A model generated the notes under the pieces. It made no database searches. It saw only the letters and a program-made list of their open reading frames with translations, and had not been told where the DNA came from. From a virus: DNA of 22,685 nucleotides. The stretch's first letter is position 1; every line of letters begins with the position of its first letter. The position numbers and the translations under genes were made by a program. This document shows positions 7,058 through 15,120 of the stretch, piece by piece. Location of the stretch: IMG/VR virus record IMGVR_UViG_3300025120_000608, positions 1-22,685 of that record, one strand, 5' to 3'.

Positions 7058-8041
7058 ATGAAAAAATTAGTAAACTTAACTACTGGTCAACCTAGCATAA
7101 CTTCAACGTATGCAGGTGAAGCAGCAAGCGGTTATATCGCTGCTGCTCTACTTTCTGCAAGAACTCTTGACAATCAATTGGTAACTATTAAACCAAATGT
7201 GAAGTTCAAAGAAGTAATTCAAAAAGTAGATGTTGATGGAATTGTACAAGATGCGAGTTGTGACTTTGTTACATCTGGTTCTACTTCTATCACAGAACAA
7301 ATACTTGAGCCAAAAGAGCTACAAGTAAACTTATCATTATGTAAACAAGAATTTGTTGATTCTTGGAATGCATTACAACTTGGATTCTCTGCATTTGATG
7401 AAATCCCAAGAGACTTTAATGACTTCTTGGTATCTTATGTAGGTGGAAAAGTTGCTGAAAAAACTGAACAAGACATTTGGAGTGGTGTATCCACTAACAA
7501 TGGTGAGTTTGGTGGATTCGAAGCTATCTTATCAGCATCAGCTGCTACACTATTAACTTCTGCAGTACAACCTGCAAGAACTGGTGGTGATGGAGCAATC
7601 GTTTCTGGTTCTATAACATCAGCAGACGTATTAGAGAAATTACAAGCAGTATATGATACTATCCCTTCAGCCGTTTATGGTAAAGAAGATTTAGTAATCT
7701 ATGTTGGTTCTAAAGTAGCAAGAGCTTATCAATCAGCATTATCTGGTAATGCTACATTATCAAACAATTCTTACAACAACCAATTAAACGTTGGTGAAAA
7801 ACCATCAAACTTCCAAGGTGTAGAAATCGTTCTTTGTCCTGGTATGAGTGATGATAAAATCGTTGCAGCACAGAAATCTAACTTATTCTTCGGAACAGGT
7901 TTATTATCTGACCACAATGAGGTAAGAGTTCTAGATATGGCAAACCTTGATGGTTCGCAAAATTATAGAGTAATAATGAGATATACTGCAGGTACACAAA
8001 TTGGTATTGCACAAGATATCGCTTATTACGGAGCATTTTAA
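7058..8041 (+). CDS. Major capsid protein, 327 aa
   Basis: The main shell protein, expected to have the HK97 fold. It is recognised from its resemblance to capsid proteins of Flavobacterium-type phages: SGYIAAALLSARTLDNQLVT near the N-terminus, FNDFLVSYVGGKVAEKTEQD in the long-helix region, DLVIYVGSKVARAYQSAL in the middle, and the C-terminal run SNLFFGTGLLSDHNEVRVLD followed by RVIMRYTAGTQIGIAQDIAY. There is no long N-terminal delta domain, which fits with a separate scaffold gene just upstream. The start at 7058 follows AAAACAAAAGAGAGAAAA, a purine-rich site nearly identical to the one before the scaffold gene, suggesting strong matched translation. Confidence 0.88.
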   Translation: MKKLVNLTTGQPSITSTYAGEAASGYIAAALLSARTLDNQLVTIKPNVKFKEVIQKVDVDGIVQDASCDFVTSGSTSITEQILEPKELQVNLSLCKQEFVDSWNALQLGFSAFDEIPRDFNDFLVSYVGGKVAEKTEQDIWSGVSTNNGEFGGFEAILSASAATLLTSAVQPARTGGDGAIVSGSITSADVLEKLQAVYDTIPSAVYGKEDLVIYVGSKVARAYQSALSGNATLSNNSYNNQLNVGEKPSNFQGVEIVLCPGMSDDKIVAAQKSNLFFGTGLLSDHNEVRVLDMANLDGSQNYRVIMRYTAGTQIGIAQDIAYYGAF

Positions 8042-8069
8042 GTCTAACAATTAATAAAAAGGAGAAACT

Positions 8070-8612
8070 ATGAGTTGTAATATAACAGCAGGAAGAAACG
8101 AAGTTTGTAAAGATTCAGTAGGTGGAATACAAGGAGTGTATTTTATCAACTATGAAACAGGTTCGTTTTCTAAGAACGGAAGTGGAGAAATAAATTCACT
8201 ATCAGGTTCTACAGCATACTTTTATGAGCTCAAAGGAACTTCTACTTATACTGAAACAGTCAACTCTTCAAGAGAAAATGGAACAACGTTCTTTTCTCAA
8301 GAAACAGTTGTTAACCTTAAGAAGTTAACTAACGAGATGACTACTCAACTTAAATTGTTAGCTTATGGGAGACCACAAATCCTTGTATGGACTAATTCAG
8401 GTGATACACTATTAGCTGGAGAAGTACACGGTAATGATTTAACTGCGGGAACTATTCAAACAGGTGGAGCATTAGGAGACCTTTATGGTTATTCTGCTAC
8501 TTTCACAGGTGAAGAAAAGTTACCAGCACCATTCATTAGTGGTTCAACAGTTAGTGATGCATTTGCAGGATTAACAGGAGTTGATAAACCAACAATCGTA
8601 TATGGGTCATAA
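8070..8612 (+). CDS. Putative major tail tube protein, 180 aa
   Basis: Begins MSCNITAGRNEVCKDSVGGI and contains YTETVNSSRENGTTFFSQET, NLKKLTNEMTTQLKLLAYGR and LVWTNSGDTLLAGEVHGNDL. The order (a strand with G-T-x-x-F, a helix of about 18 residues, then a V-x-x-x-x-G-x-x-L-x-G turn) is like that of tail tube proteins, and I recall this family as an abundant virion protein in Bacteroidota phages. It has the clearest Shine-Dalgarno site in the window (AAGGAG, 5 nt before the ATG) and is followed by a strong terminator, both consistent with high expression. A minor capsid or decoration protein is the alternative. Confidence 0.6.
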   Translation: MSCNITAGRNEVCKDSVGGIQGVYFINYETGSFSKNGSGEINSLSGSTAYFYELKGTSTYTETVNSSRENGTTFFSQETVVNLKKLTNEMTTQLKLLAYGRPQILVWTNSGDTLLAGEVHGNDLTAGTIQTGGALGDLYGYSATFTGEEKLPAPFISGSTVSDAFAGLTGVDKPTIVYGS

Positions 8613-8643
8613 GTAGGAAATACTTTTGAGACTTAAATAAACT

Positions 8644-8674
8644 AAACCCTTCTCTTCGTGAGAGGGGTTTTTTT
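8644..8674 (+). terminator. Intrinsic (Rho-independent) terminator
   Basis: Left arm AAACCCTTCTC (8644-8654), loop TTCGT, right arm GAGAGGGGTTT (8660-8670): 11 pairs with one G-T wobble, followed by four more T, making a run of seven T. It closes the scaffold-capsid-tube unit 32 nt after the tube stop codon. It is the only convincing terminator I found in the window. Confidence 0.93.
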
Positions 8675-8710
8675 ATGTCTTATTACCAGTTAATTATAAG
8701 TTAAGGGTTA

Positions 8711-8721
8711 TTTGTTATATT
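8711..8721 (+). promoter_or_regulatory. Promoter-like motif TTTGTTATATT after the terminator
   Basis: Exact copy of the shared 11-nt word, 37 nt after the terminator and 25 nt before the ATG at 8736. A promoter is needed here if the terminator is efficient, which makes this the best-placed of the four copies. Confidence 0.55.
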
Positions 8722-8735
8722 CATAAACATTAGAT

Positions 8736-9122
8736 ATGCTATCGTATTATATATCACAGAGTAACCAATTTACAGTTAGGACACAAGATACTGCTAGTTT
8801 AGTAGTTAGTGGTTCTGATATTGCGGAAGATATGACACTTGTATTACAAGATATGATGACTTATAGTTCATCATATTATGATTTAAGTGGTTCTTATACA
8901 TTCAACCCATACGAGAACATACTTACGTTCTCTCAATCATTAGAGGGTTCTGTAAGAGATGCTCAAGAGTTTAGAGTACACTTAAGTGGTTCAGTAAGTG
9001 GTAGTGTATATAGTGGAACGATGCAAGTATATGCATCACAAAGTATTGATAAAGTAGTATATCTAACTCAGAACGAAGAGTTTATATCCAATACAACAGA
9101 TAACGATTATATAGTAATATGA
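8736..9122 (+). CDS. Small Ser-rich probable virion protein, 128 aa
   Basis: Starts MLSYYISQSNQFTVRTQDTA and alternates polar and hydrophobic residues throughout, with SGS or SGT turns (VVSGSDIAE, DLSGSYTFNP, HLSGSVSGSVYSG). This suggests a small beta-barrel or Ig-like domain. There is no Cys, signal peptide or membrane segment. It is the first gene after the terminator and overlaps the portal gene by ATGA (9119-9122), implying coupled translation. The size and position upstream of the portal would fit a neck or minor head protein, but no family is recognised. The start has no Shine-Dalgarno site. Confidence 0.6.
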   Translation: MLSYYISQSNQFTVRTQDTASLVVSGSDIAEDMTLVLQDMMTYSSSYYDLSGSYTFNPYENILTFSQSLEGSVRDAQEFRVHLSGSVSGSVYSGTMQVYASQSIDKVVYLTQNEEFISNTTDNDYIVI

Positions 9123-10393
9123 AGAAACAAGAACAATTTTCAGTATTAAACTTAACAAGACAGGATGTTCCTATTGTTACAGAAGATACAAAAACAAGGT
9201 ATCAATGGGTGCCTGTTGGGATATTAGACCAAGATGATTACTTTGGTATGGTAACTGAAGCCTATAATACTTCTACAACTAACGCAGCTTGTGTTGAGGG
9301 TGTAGCAGATTTAATATATGGTAAAGGTATCTTTACAAAAGAAGAAGTTAAACAACAAGAATTAGATAAGATAATTCCACCAGAAGATTTAAGAAAGATT
9401 ACTTTTGATTTAAAATTATATGGTAATGCTGCTTGGCAAATCATTTGGAATAAATCACATACACAGATATTAAGAATGTATCATATGCCTGTTCAAAATT
9501 TAAGAGCAAAGAAGATATATGATATGGGTAGAATAGAAGGATATTACTATTGTTCTGATTGGAGTGACCATAGGAGACAGAAAGAGAAAAAGTATTTACC
9601 TGTCTTTGGTTCATCAAATGAAGAAGTAGAAATACTTTATGTAAAAGAATATGAACCTAACAGATATTACTATTCATTACCTGATTGGATTTCTGCATTA
9701 CAATTTTCATTTAGTGAAGCAGAACTATCTAACTTACACCTTAACAATATAGAAAATGGTTTCTTGCCAGTAGGTATGGTGAATTTCAATAATGGAGTTC
9801 CTGCACCTGAGGAAAGACAAACAATAGAAAACTTATTAGAAGCTAAGTTTACAGGTACTCGTAACGCTGGTAGATTTATGGTATCGTTTAATGATGATGC
9901 AGTAAACAAACCTACTATTGATACGTTCCCTATGGAGAACTTACACGAGAAGTATCAGTATGTTGCTGAATACGCACAAGATAGAATTCTTGTAGCTCAT
10001 AGAATAGTATCACCTTTATTATTTGGTATTAGAACTGCAAACAATGGATTCTCTTCAGCAGCAGAAGAAATGAAAACTGCATATTCAATTATGCAAACGA
10101 TGACTATATTCCCATTCCAAAACCTTGTTATAAACTCTATATACAACGCATTTAAGGTTGGTGGTATAGATATATCAGATTTATACTTTGAACAACTGAC
10201 ACCTCTTGTAATCCTTTCAGATACAGCAGATGATACAGAACAGACAATAGAAGAAGTACAAGATGAGATAGATGATAACTTACAAGGTGGAGAAGGAGAA
10301 GAAAGTTTAGAGAAAGAAACAAAGAATGATGAGTATGAACCGATAAGACCAACAGATTTTGGTTTTGAATCACATTACGACTCAACAATATAA
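9119..10393 (+). CDS. Portal protein, 424 aa
   Basis: The dodecameric ring at the capsid vertex through which DNA enters and leaves. It is recognised from the portal pattern: an N-terminal wing with TNAACVEGVADLIYGKGIF; a domain with DLKLYGNAAWQIIWNKSHTQ and MYHMPVQNLRAKK; then LPDWISALQFSFSEAELSNL, the stem region PAPEERQTIENLLEAKFTGT, and HRIVSPLLFGIRTANNGFSS before the crown-like helices. The last 60 residues are acidic and probably disordered (EEVQDEIDDNLQGGEGEE). The length is normal for this group. The gene lies downstream of the capsid gene rather than next to terminase, which is unusual. It is followed 14 nt later by the connector gene. Confidence 0.85.
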   Translation: MKKQEQFSVLNLTRQDVPIVTEDTKTRYQWVPVGILDQDDYFGMVTEAYNTSTTNAACVEGVADLIYGKGIFTKEEVKQQELDKIIPPEDLRKITFDLKLYGNAAWQIIWNKSHTQILRMYHMPVQNLRAKKIYDMGRIEGYYYCSDWSDHRRQKEKKYLPVFGSSNEEVEILYVKEYEPNRYYYSLPDWISALQFSFSEAELSNLHLNNIENGFLPVGMVNFNNGVPAPEERQTIENLLEAKFTGTRNAGRFMVSFNDDAVNKPTIDTFPMENLHEKYQYVAEYAQDRILVAHRIVSPLLFGIRTANNGFSSAAEEMKTAYSIMQTMTIFPFQNLVINSIYNAFKVGGIDISDLYFEQLTPLVILSDTADDTEQTIEEVQDEIDDNLQGGEGEESLEKETKNDEYEPIRPTDFGFESHYDSTI

Positions 10394-10407
10394 ACAAAGA
10401 TAAAATT

Positions 10408-10920
10408 ATGGCATTTGGATTATTAATAACACGAAACGATATTATCAAGAACACACCATTAGGTGGTGCAATTGATGCCGATGCTCTTCTACCTTTCATT
10501 AGAACAGCACAAGAAAAATATATACTTAACTTACTTGGTACTGTATTATACAATAAATTACAAGATGATGTAGAAGCACAAACTGCATTTACAGGATATT
10601 ATGAAACTCTTGTAGAAGATTATGTAAAACCAACTTTAATTTGGTATTCGTGTGTAGAATATATTCCATTTAGTTCAGTAACATTTAAATCAAATGGTGC
10701 AGTTAAACAACAAAGTGAAACAGGAGTTGCACCAGGTAAAAATGAAGTAGATTACTTGTTAAATAAAGCATTGAATAATGCAGATTACTATTCAACAAGA
10801 TTACAAGATTGGTTAGTAGCAAATAATGAAAACGTACCTGAGTATAATGAGAGTACAGGAGATTCAACTATGATATATCCTGACCAATCAAATCAATACT
10901 TTGGTGGAATACAATTATAA
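10408..10920 (+). CDS. Head-tail connector (adaptor) protein, 170 aa
   Basis: Resembles small all-helical adaptors that dock under the portal. The sequence LLPFIRTAQEKYILNLLGTV (residues about 29-48), followed by a short linker, then YYETLVEDYVKPTLIWYSCV and a C-terminal helix DYLLNKALNNADYYSTRLQD, follows the pattern of the DUF6712-type connectors I recall from Bacteroidota phages. The C-terminus is a short polar tail. Position directly after the portal and before the tail-terminator-like gene supports a neck role. The start is preceded by AAAGATAAAATT with no Shine-Dalgarno site, and the next ATG lies 3 nt after the stop. Confidence 0.7.
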   Translation: MAFGLLITRNDIIKNTPLGGAIDADALLPFIRTAQEKYILNLLGTVLYNKLQDDVEAQTAFTGYYETLVEDYVKPTLIWYSCVEYIPFSSVTFKSNGAVKQQSETGVAPGKNEVDYLLNKALNNADYYSTRLQDWLVANNENVPEYNESTGDSTMIYPDQSNQYFGGIQL

Positions 10921-10923
10921 GAT

Positions 10924-11823
10924 ATGAGTACAGCATCACAAAATACAGCACCTCAACAGATTACTAAGGATAGTGGAGTAAACTTTTCTTTGTATTATAA
11001 TACTTTAAATTTCTTCAAGAACATTATGAAGAATCATCCAAGTATTGCAAAGGTAACACAAGGAGATTTATTTGGTATAGATACAACACAATTTCCTCAG
11101 TATCCTATTGGTAATGTAATGATACAAAACGCAAACTTTACAAACAATACAACTGATTATAGAATTCAGTTAATCGTTGCTGACAAATCTAAATTGTTAA
11201 ATGATACTGATATACCAAATAGAAAAGATAATAAACAAGAAGTTCCCTTTTATGGGACTAACGATATGGTAGATATTCATTCTAACACAATGAGTATCTT
11301 AAATGATTTAACATCCTATGTACAGAAAGGAAATTATGGAATGGAGGTGAATGGTACAGTCAATTGTGTTCCATTTGCTGATAGGTTCAATAATGGACTG
11401 GTTGGTTGGTCAGCAGAGTTTGACCTAACTGTTCACAATGATAGAAATCGTTGCCTTTTTTTTTTGAGTCCGCCTAGCGGTTCTTACTTTAAAATAGAGG
11501 ATTGTGAAACAGGAGATTTGTTTAATGCAGTACTAGAAACAACAGGTTCAATAGGACAAGTATTTGCAACAAAATATATACCTGGTCCTAGAGGATTTTT
11601 AACATCGTATGATAATATAAGATGTTTTGAAATAAAAGAAGAAATAAATGATAGAGATGATTATAACTTTTTTAACTTACCAGTTCTTGAAATACCATAC
11701 GAGGATTTTGAAACTTGTGAAGCTTGTGAGTTATGGACATCACCAAAAGTTTGGGGAACAACACCTGAACGATATGATAATAACAAAATAGATGATGCAC
11801 TTAGACAGTGGATACATACATAA
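10924..11823 (+). CDS. Tail-terminator-like neck protein with C-terminal extension, 299 aa
   Basis: Residues about 25-180 resemble tail terminator/completion proteins: a helix LYYNTLNFFKNIMKNHPSIA, then KVTQGDLFGIDTTQFPQYPI, a central DYRIQLIVADKS strand, and a closing GLVGWSAEFDLTVHNDRNRC. Such proteins usually end about here. In this gene the frame runs through ten T (11456-11465) into a further 115 residues with a distinct domain: SYFKIEDCETGDLFNAVLE at its start, IRCFEIKEEI in the middle and YEDFETCEACELW at its end, a Cys-containing pattern (C...C...CEAC) seen in phage structural modules. A -1 slip on the T run would instead stop at 11475-11477 and give a 184-aa protein. The terminator assignment is from pattern memory. 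Confidence 0.6.
   Translation: MSTASQNTAPQQITKDSGVNFSLYYNTLNFFKNIMKNHPSIAKVTQGDLFGIDTTQFPQYPIGNVMIQNANFTNNTTDYRIQLIVADKSKLLNDTDIPNRKDNKQEVPFYGTNDMVDIHSNTMSILNDLTSYVQKGNYGMEVNGTVNCVPFADRFNNGLVGWSAEFDLTVHNDRNRCLFFLSPPSGSYFKIEDCETGDLFNAVLETTGSIGQVFATKYIPGPRGFLTSYDNIRCFEIKEEINDRDDYNFFNLPVLEIPYEDFETCEACELWTSPKVWGTTPERYDNNKIDDALRQWIHT
11456..11465 (+). other. T10 run: candidate slippage site producing a short form
   Basis: Ten T in frame as CTT TTT TTT TTG. A -1 shift reads TTT GAG TCC GCC TAG and stops at 11477; a +1 shift reads TGA at once. A short perfect hairpin, CCGC-CTA-GCGG (11470-11480), follows 4 nt later and contains the -1 stop codon. The codons CCG and AGC used here are uncommon in the surrounding genes, where CCT or CCA and AGT dominate. 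Confidence 0.45.
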
Positions 11824-11832
11824 AGAAAGAAT

Positions 11833-13227
11833 ATGAGTAATTTAAGTAACTTATTTATTAGTCAATCCTTTTATGGGATGGTTAATTTAGAAAATTCATT
11901 AGAACCATTATCATCAGCGAGTGGTGATGTAGAATTGCAAGATGGTATAGGTGATAATCTAGGATTAAGAATTAACGCAACAACAAAAGAGTTTACAGTT
12001 GTAAACAATTTTAAGGTTGATGGTAATTCTGATTTTAATGGTGATGTGGATATTAGTGGTTCACTAACACATACAGGCTCTATTGATATAGTAGGAGATT
12101 TAACTATACAAGGAGATGTAACTGCTAATGTAGGAAACTTTGATACAGTTAATGCAAGGTTGTTAAACATTACAGAAGAATCTGCTAGTGTAATATTCTC
12201 AAGTGGTTCAAATGTATTGGGTGATGAAGAAACCGATAGACAAGATTTAATAGGACAAGTAATCGTAAGTGGTACTTTGGGTGTAGAAGGTAATTCAGCG
12301 TTCACAGGTTCTCTTACAGTAAGTAATGAGATAAGTTCTTCTACTGTTAATGGTATAGGAAACGTAACATCTTACTCTGCATCGGTAGATAATAGATTAG
12401 ACCAATTAGAAAGTGATAGTGGTTCACAAGACCAGAGATTAGATTCATTAGAAGCATTTACTGGTTCTCAAGAAAATATTAATAGTGGATATAATTCATT
12501 TACTAGTTCTCAAGAAACCCTTAATGGTTTTTATAATCAACACACACAATCGTTAAATGATTTTACATCATCTCAGTTAAACATTAATAGTGGATACAAT
12601 ACATTCACTTCATCTTACTATATAGATTCAGCATCGTTTGATTTAAGATTAGACCAACAAGAAGCATTTAGTTCATCTTTGGTACAAGATTTTATTTCTA
12701 CAGCTAATTTTAATTCTTATACACAATCAACTGATATTAGATTAGATAATTTAGAATTAGAAACATCTTCTATTGATAATAGATTAGATAATATAGAATT
12801 AACAACTGCATCTTTACAAACAGAGGTAGATAGTTTAAGTTCATTTACTGGTTCGTATGCAACTACTGGTTCTAATACATTTGATGGGGCACAGATAATA
12901 ACAGGCTCTGTAAGTGGTAATGTAGTTTCGCAAAGTATATCAGCAAACACAGCAAGTTTTGATTTTTCATTAGGTAATTTCTTTCAATTAACATTACCAG
13001 CAACAGAAACAAGATTTGAATCTACAAATATACAATCAGGTCAAACAGTTAGTATAAAAATTACAAACGCAACAACAAGTTCAGCAGCTATTTTTGATAA
13101 TACATTTAAGTTTGGAGGACAAATACCATATACACCAACTCAAATTGTAGATGCGATTGATGTTATAACTTTTGTATCATATGACAATACTGCATTATTA
13201 GGTGTATCAACTTTAAATATAGGATAG
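11833..13227 (+). CDS. Second fibre-like protein with coiled-coil shaft, 464 aa
   Basis: Modules in order: a short N-terminal region; a beta-rich segment (about residues 60-150) with SGSLTHTGSIDIVGDLTIQG and NARLLNITEESASVIFSSGS, which I recall from fibre proteins of marine T4-like phages; a long repeated region (about 175-340) in which segments such as NRLDQLES, QRLDSLEAF, IRLDNLELETSS and NRLDNIELTTAS alternate with FTGSQ or FTSSQ runs, giving a trimeric-coiled-coil look; and a C-terminal module of about 85 residues (ETRFESTNIQSGQTVSIKIT ... VDAIDVITFVSYD) shared with the 932-aa fibre at 2603. Probably a tail fibre or head fibre. The next gene starts 3 nt after its stop codon. Confidence 0.7.
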   Translation: MSNLSNLFISQSFYGMVNLENSLEPLSSASGDVELQDGIGDNLGLRINATTKEFTVVNNFKVDGNSDFNGDVDISGSLTHTGSIDIVGDLTIQGDVTANVGNFDTVNARLLNITEESASVIFSSGSNVLGDEETDRQDLIGQVIVSGTLGVEGNSAFTGSLTVSNEISSSTVNGIGNVTSYSASVDNRLDQLESDSGSQDQRLDSLEAFTGSQENINSGYNSFTSSQETLNGFYNQHTQSLNDFTSSQLNINSGYNTFTSSYYIDSASFDLRLDQQEAFSSSLVQDFISTANFNSYTQSTDIRLDNLELETSSIDNRLDNIELTTASLQTEVDSLSSFTGSYATTGSNTFDGAQIITGSVSGNVVSQSISANTASFDFSLGNFFQLTLPATETRFESTNIQSGQTVSIKITNATTSSAAIFDNTFKFGGQIPYTPTQIVDAIDVITFVSYDNTALLGVSTLNIG

Positions 13228-13230
13228 ATT

Positions 13231-15120
13231 ATGAGATATATTCCTATGTCATTTTTTGGTGATGAAGCAGAATTTCCAAAATTTTCTGTTGCATATGTAG
13301 CAGCTTTTTCCGGCACTAAAGATGTAGAGGTTCAATACCCAAATACATTTACAGGTTCAGTTGAATTATCACCTCTTTCTACAAATGTGATTTTAACATC
13401 ATCTTTACAAAAAATGGTATTTAACACATTTAGTTCTGACAACACCATTATAGGTTCAGAGGTTAATGTTTATTCTCAACCTTTTTTTACAACTAATATA
13501 GGTCCATCAGATGGATGTTCAACTTATACTTTTTATCAAGGTAGTACTGGAGGCACTACAACAATTGATTATGTTCAACCAAATAATGTATCACAATCTT
13601 ATTCAGTTGTTAATGACCCATTTTCATACAATATTGCGTGTAGAGATGCGGGTGGGGTTAATATTACTGGAGCAGGTTCTTCTGTTTCTAAATCCTTTGA
13701 TGCAGGTTATGATTCATTCCTTAATGTTAATCCTTCTAATAAGATTTATAAAATTAAATTTACTTCAAAAGGTTCTTCAATTGCAACAGGTTCAATTGCA
13801 ATTATAAATTATGTGGATGCAGGTGGTAATTTACAAAACTATACATTATCTGGTGTTGGTTCTACAATAGAGTTCAATTGTCAAACATCCTTGCATCTTG
13901 CAGGAGGAGACCCTATTTTAAATCAAGTAAATCTTGAACAAGAAATAATAACTCCTATTAATTTAGGTGTTACACCATATCCATATCACGATAAACTTAG
14001 ACAATATAGAATTGTTACTCAGTTTGATGCAGGAACACTCGCTGGTCAATTTAATTATATGAGTGGTAGTCAAAAGTTTACACAAAATATATCTACAAAA
14101 AACTCAAGCTATGATGTTTATGCAACAAATATACCTATGTTAGACCGATGTGCTATGGCTACTATTAACGATATAAGTAATTGGGATATTATTGCCTTAG
14201 CCTCAAGTAGTTTAAGTTCAAGTATATGTTCGGAAACATCTTCAGCTGAATATTATATAAATGCAGGAGATTCATTAGAAGTTGGAACAACCATATATAC
14301 TAATCATTTAAAAACAAATACTGTTCCTGTATCTTTCTTTAGACAACTAGGTTCTGAATTGTATTATGAAACAAATGTTAGTGGTGAAATTGTTAGTGAA
14401 GAAAATTGTGCAGGAGATTTTAGAAATGTAATATATGATATAGAAAGTGGTTCAGAAATGAATTTTACTAATCAAACGTTATCAGCATCAAGTGGGTTTA
14501 TCTCAGCTAGTTTAAATGTAGAACAACATTTTATAAGTGGAACATTTGGTGGTCAAGAAACACTTGAAGTAAATTGTCCAACTACTAATTCAGGTTCAGC
14601 TGAAATAAAATATACTGTTCCTGCTAGTGTTTCACCAACAGGTTCGTTTTCATTCTTATCTTCATTCTACCATAATGGTAATCCTGTTTGGACAATTGAC
14701 TCAAATATATATCAAAATATTGTTGGTGATTTTGATGAAGACCCAGGAAATGACATTTATGGAATAAGATTAAAAGATATTAATGGAGCAACAATAGTAG
14801 CTGGAAGTGAAAGTGTTAATATAGGTAGTGGTTCATTTAATAATGGTGGGTGGAATATATTCCAATATTCTTTAGATAATTCTACATCACCTCCAACTTG
14901 TAACTATAATATTAATGGTATATATAGTGGTTCGTTTAATGCTCAAAATACAGTAGCTAATATAGAAGAAATAATTTGGAATAAAAACGATGCAGGTACT
15001 AATCCTGATAGTAAGTTAGATAATGGTTCACATTTCCAAGTTCTTGATATTTCATTACATCCAAGAACAACATCAAGTATGGATACTTTATTTACAGAAT
15101 ATAATAGATACGGATTATAA
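13231..15120 (+). CDS. Large virion surface protein with lectin-like C-terminus, 629 aa
   Basis: Begins MRYIPMSFFGDEAEFPKFSV. Residues about 85-180 contain a Cys-bounded beta segment (DGCSTYTFYQGSTGGTTTID ... SYNIACRDAGG); the middle is beta-rich with scattered Cys (DRCAMATIND, SSSICSETSS, EENCAGDFRN). Residues about 470-625 (FSFLSSFYHNGNPVW, GGWNIFQYSLDNSTSPPTCN, GSHFQVLDISLHPR) look like a LamG/concanavalin-type sandwich. A carbohydrate-binding or receptor-contact role is inferred. It follows the second fibre by 3 nt, mirroring the pair at 2603-6230, so the two pairs may be related cassettes. No enzymatic motif is seen. Its stop overlaps the next ATG (TAATG). Confidence 0.6.
   Translation: MRYIPMSFFGDEAEFPKFSVAYVAAFSGTKDVEVQYPNTFTGSVELSPLSTNVILTSSLQKMVFNTFSSDNTIIGSEVNVYSQPFFTTNIGPSDGCSTYTFYQGSTGGTTTIDYVQPNNVSQSYSVVNDPFSYNIACRDAGGVNITGAGSSVSKSFDAGYDSFLNVNPSNKIYKIKFTSKGSSIATGSIAIINYVDAGGNLQNYTLSGVGSTIEFNCQTSLHLAGGDPILNQVNLEQEIITPINLGVTPYPYHDKLRQYRIVTQFDAGTLAGQFNYMSGSQKFTQNISTKNSSYDVYATNIPMLDRCAMATINDISNWDIIALASSSLSSSICSETSSAEYYINAGDSLEVGTTIYTNHLKTNTVPVSFFRQLGSELYYETNVSGEIVSEENCAGDFRNVIYDIESGSEMNFTNQTLSASSGFISASLNVEQHFISGTFGGQETLEVNCPTTNSGSAEIKYTVPASVSPTGSFSFLSSFYHNGNPVWTIDSNIYQNIVGDFDEDPGNDIYGIRLKDINGATIVAGSESVNIGSGSFNNGGWNIFQYSLDNSTSPPTCNYNINGIYSGSFNAQNTVANIEEIIWNKNDAGTNPDSKLDNGSHFQVLDISLHPRTTSSMDTLFTEYNRYGL

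Noticed and set aside
10152-10553. Antisense frame over the portal and connector junction
   Set aside because: Ser/Leu/His-rich low-complexity translation opposite an acidic tail; no other gene in the window is on the - strand.
11456-11480. Intrinsic terminator at the T10 run
   Set aside because: The T run precedes the hairpin on the + strand, the wrong order; on the - strand there is no transcription unit to end.
11871-12305. Antisense frame opposite the second fibre
   Set aside because: Pro/Ser/Thr-rich reverse image of the SGS and GN codons; no start signal.
13511-13807. Overlapping + frame inside the 629-aa gene
   Set aside because: The translation is a Leu/Gln/Met-rich shadow of Ser/Thr/Asn codons, without coupling or a ribosome site.
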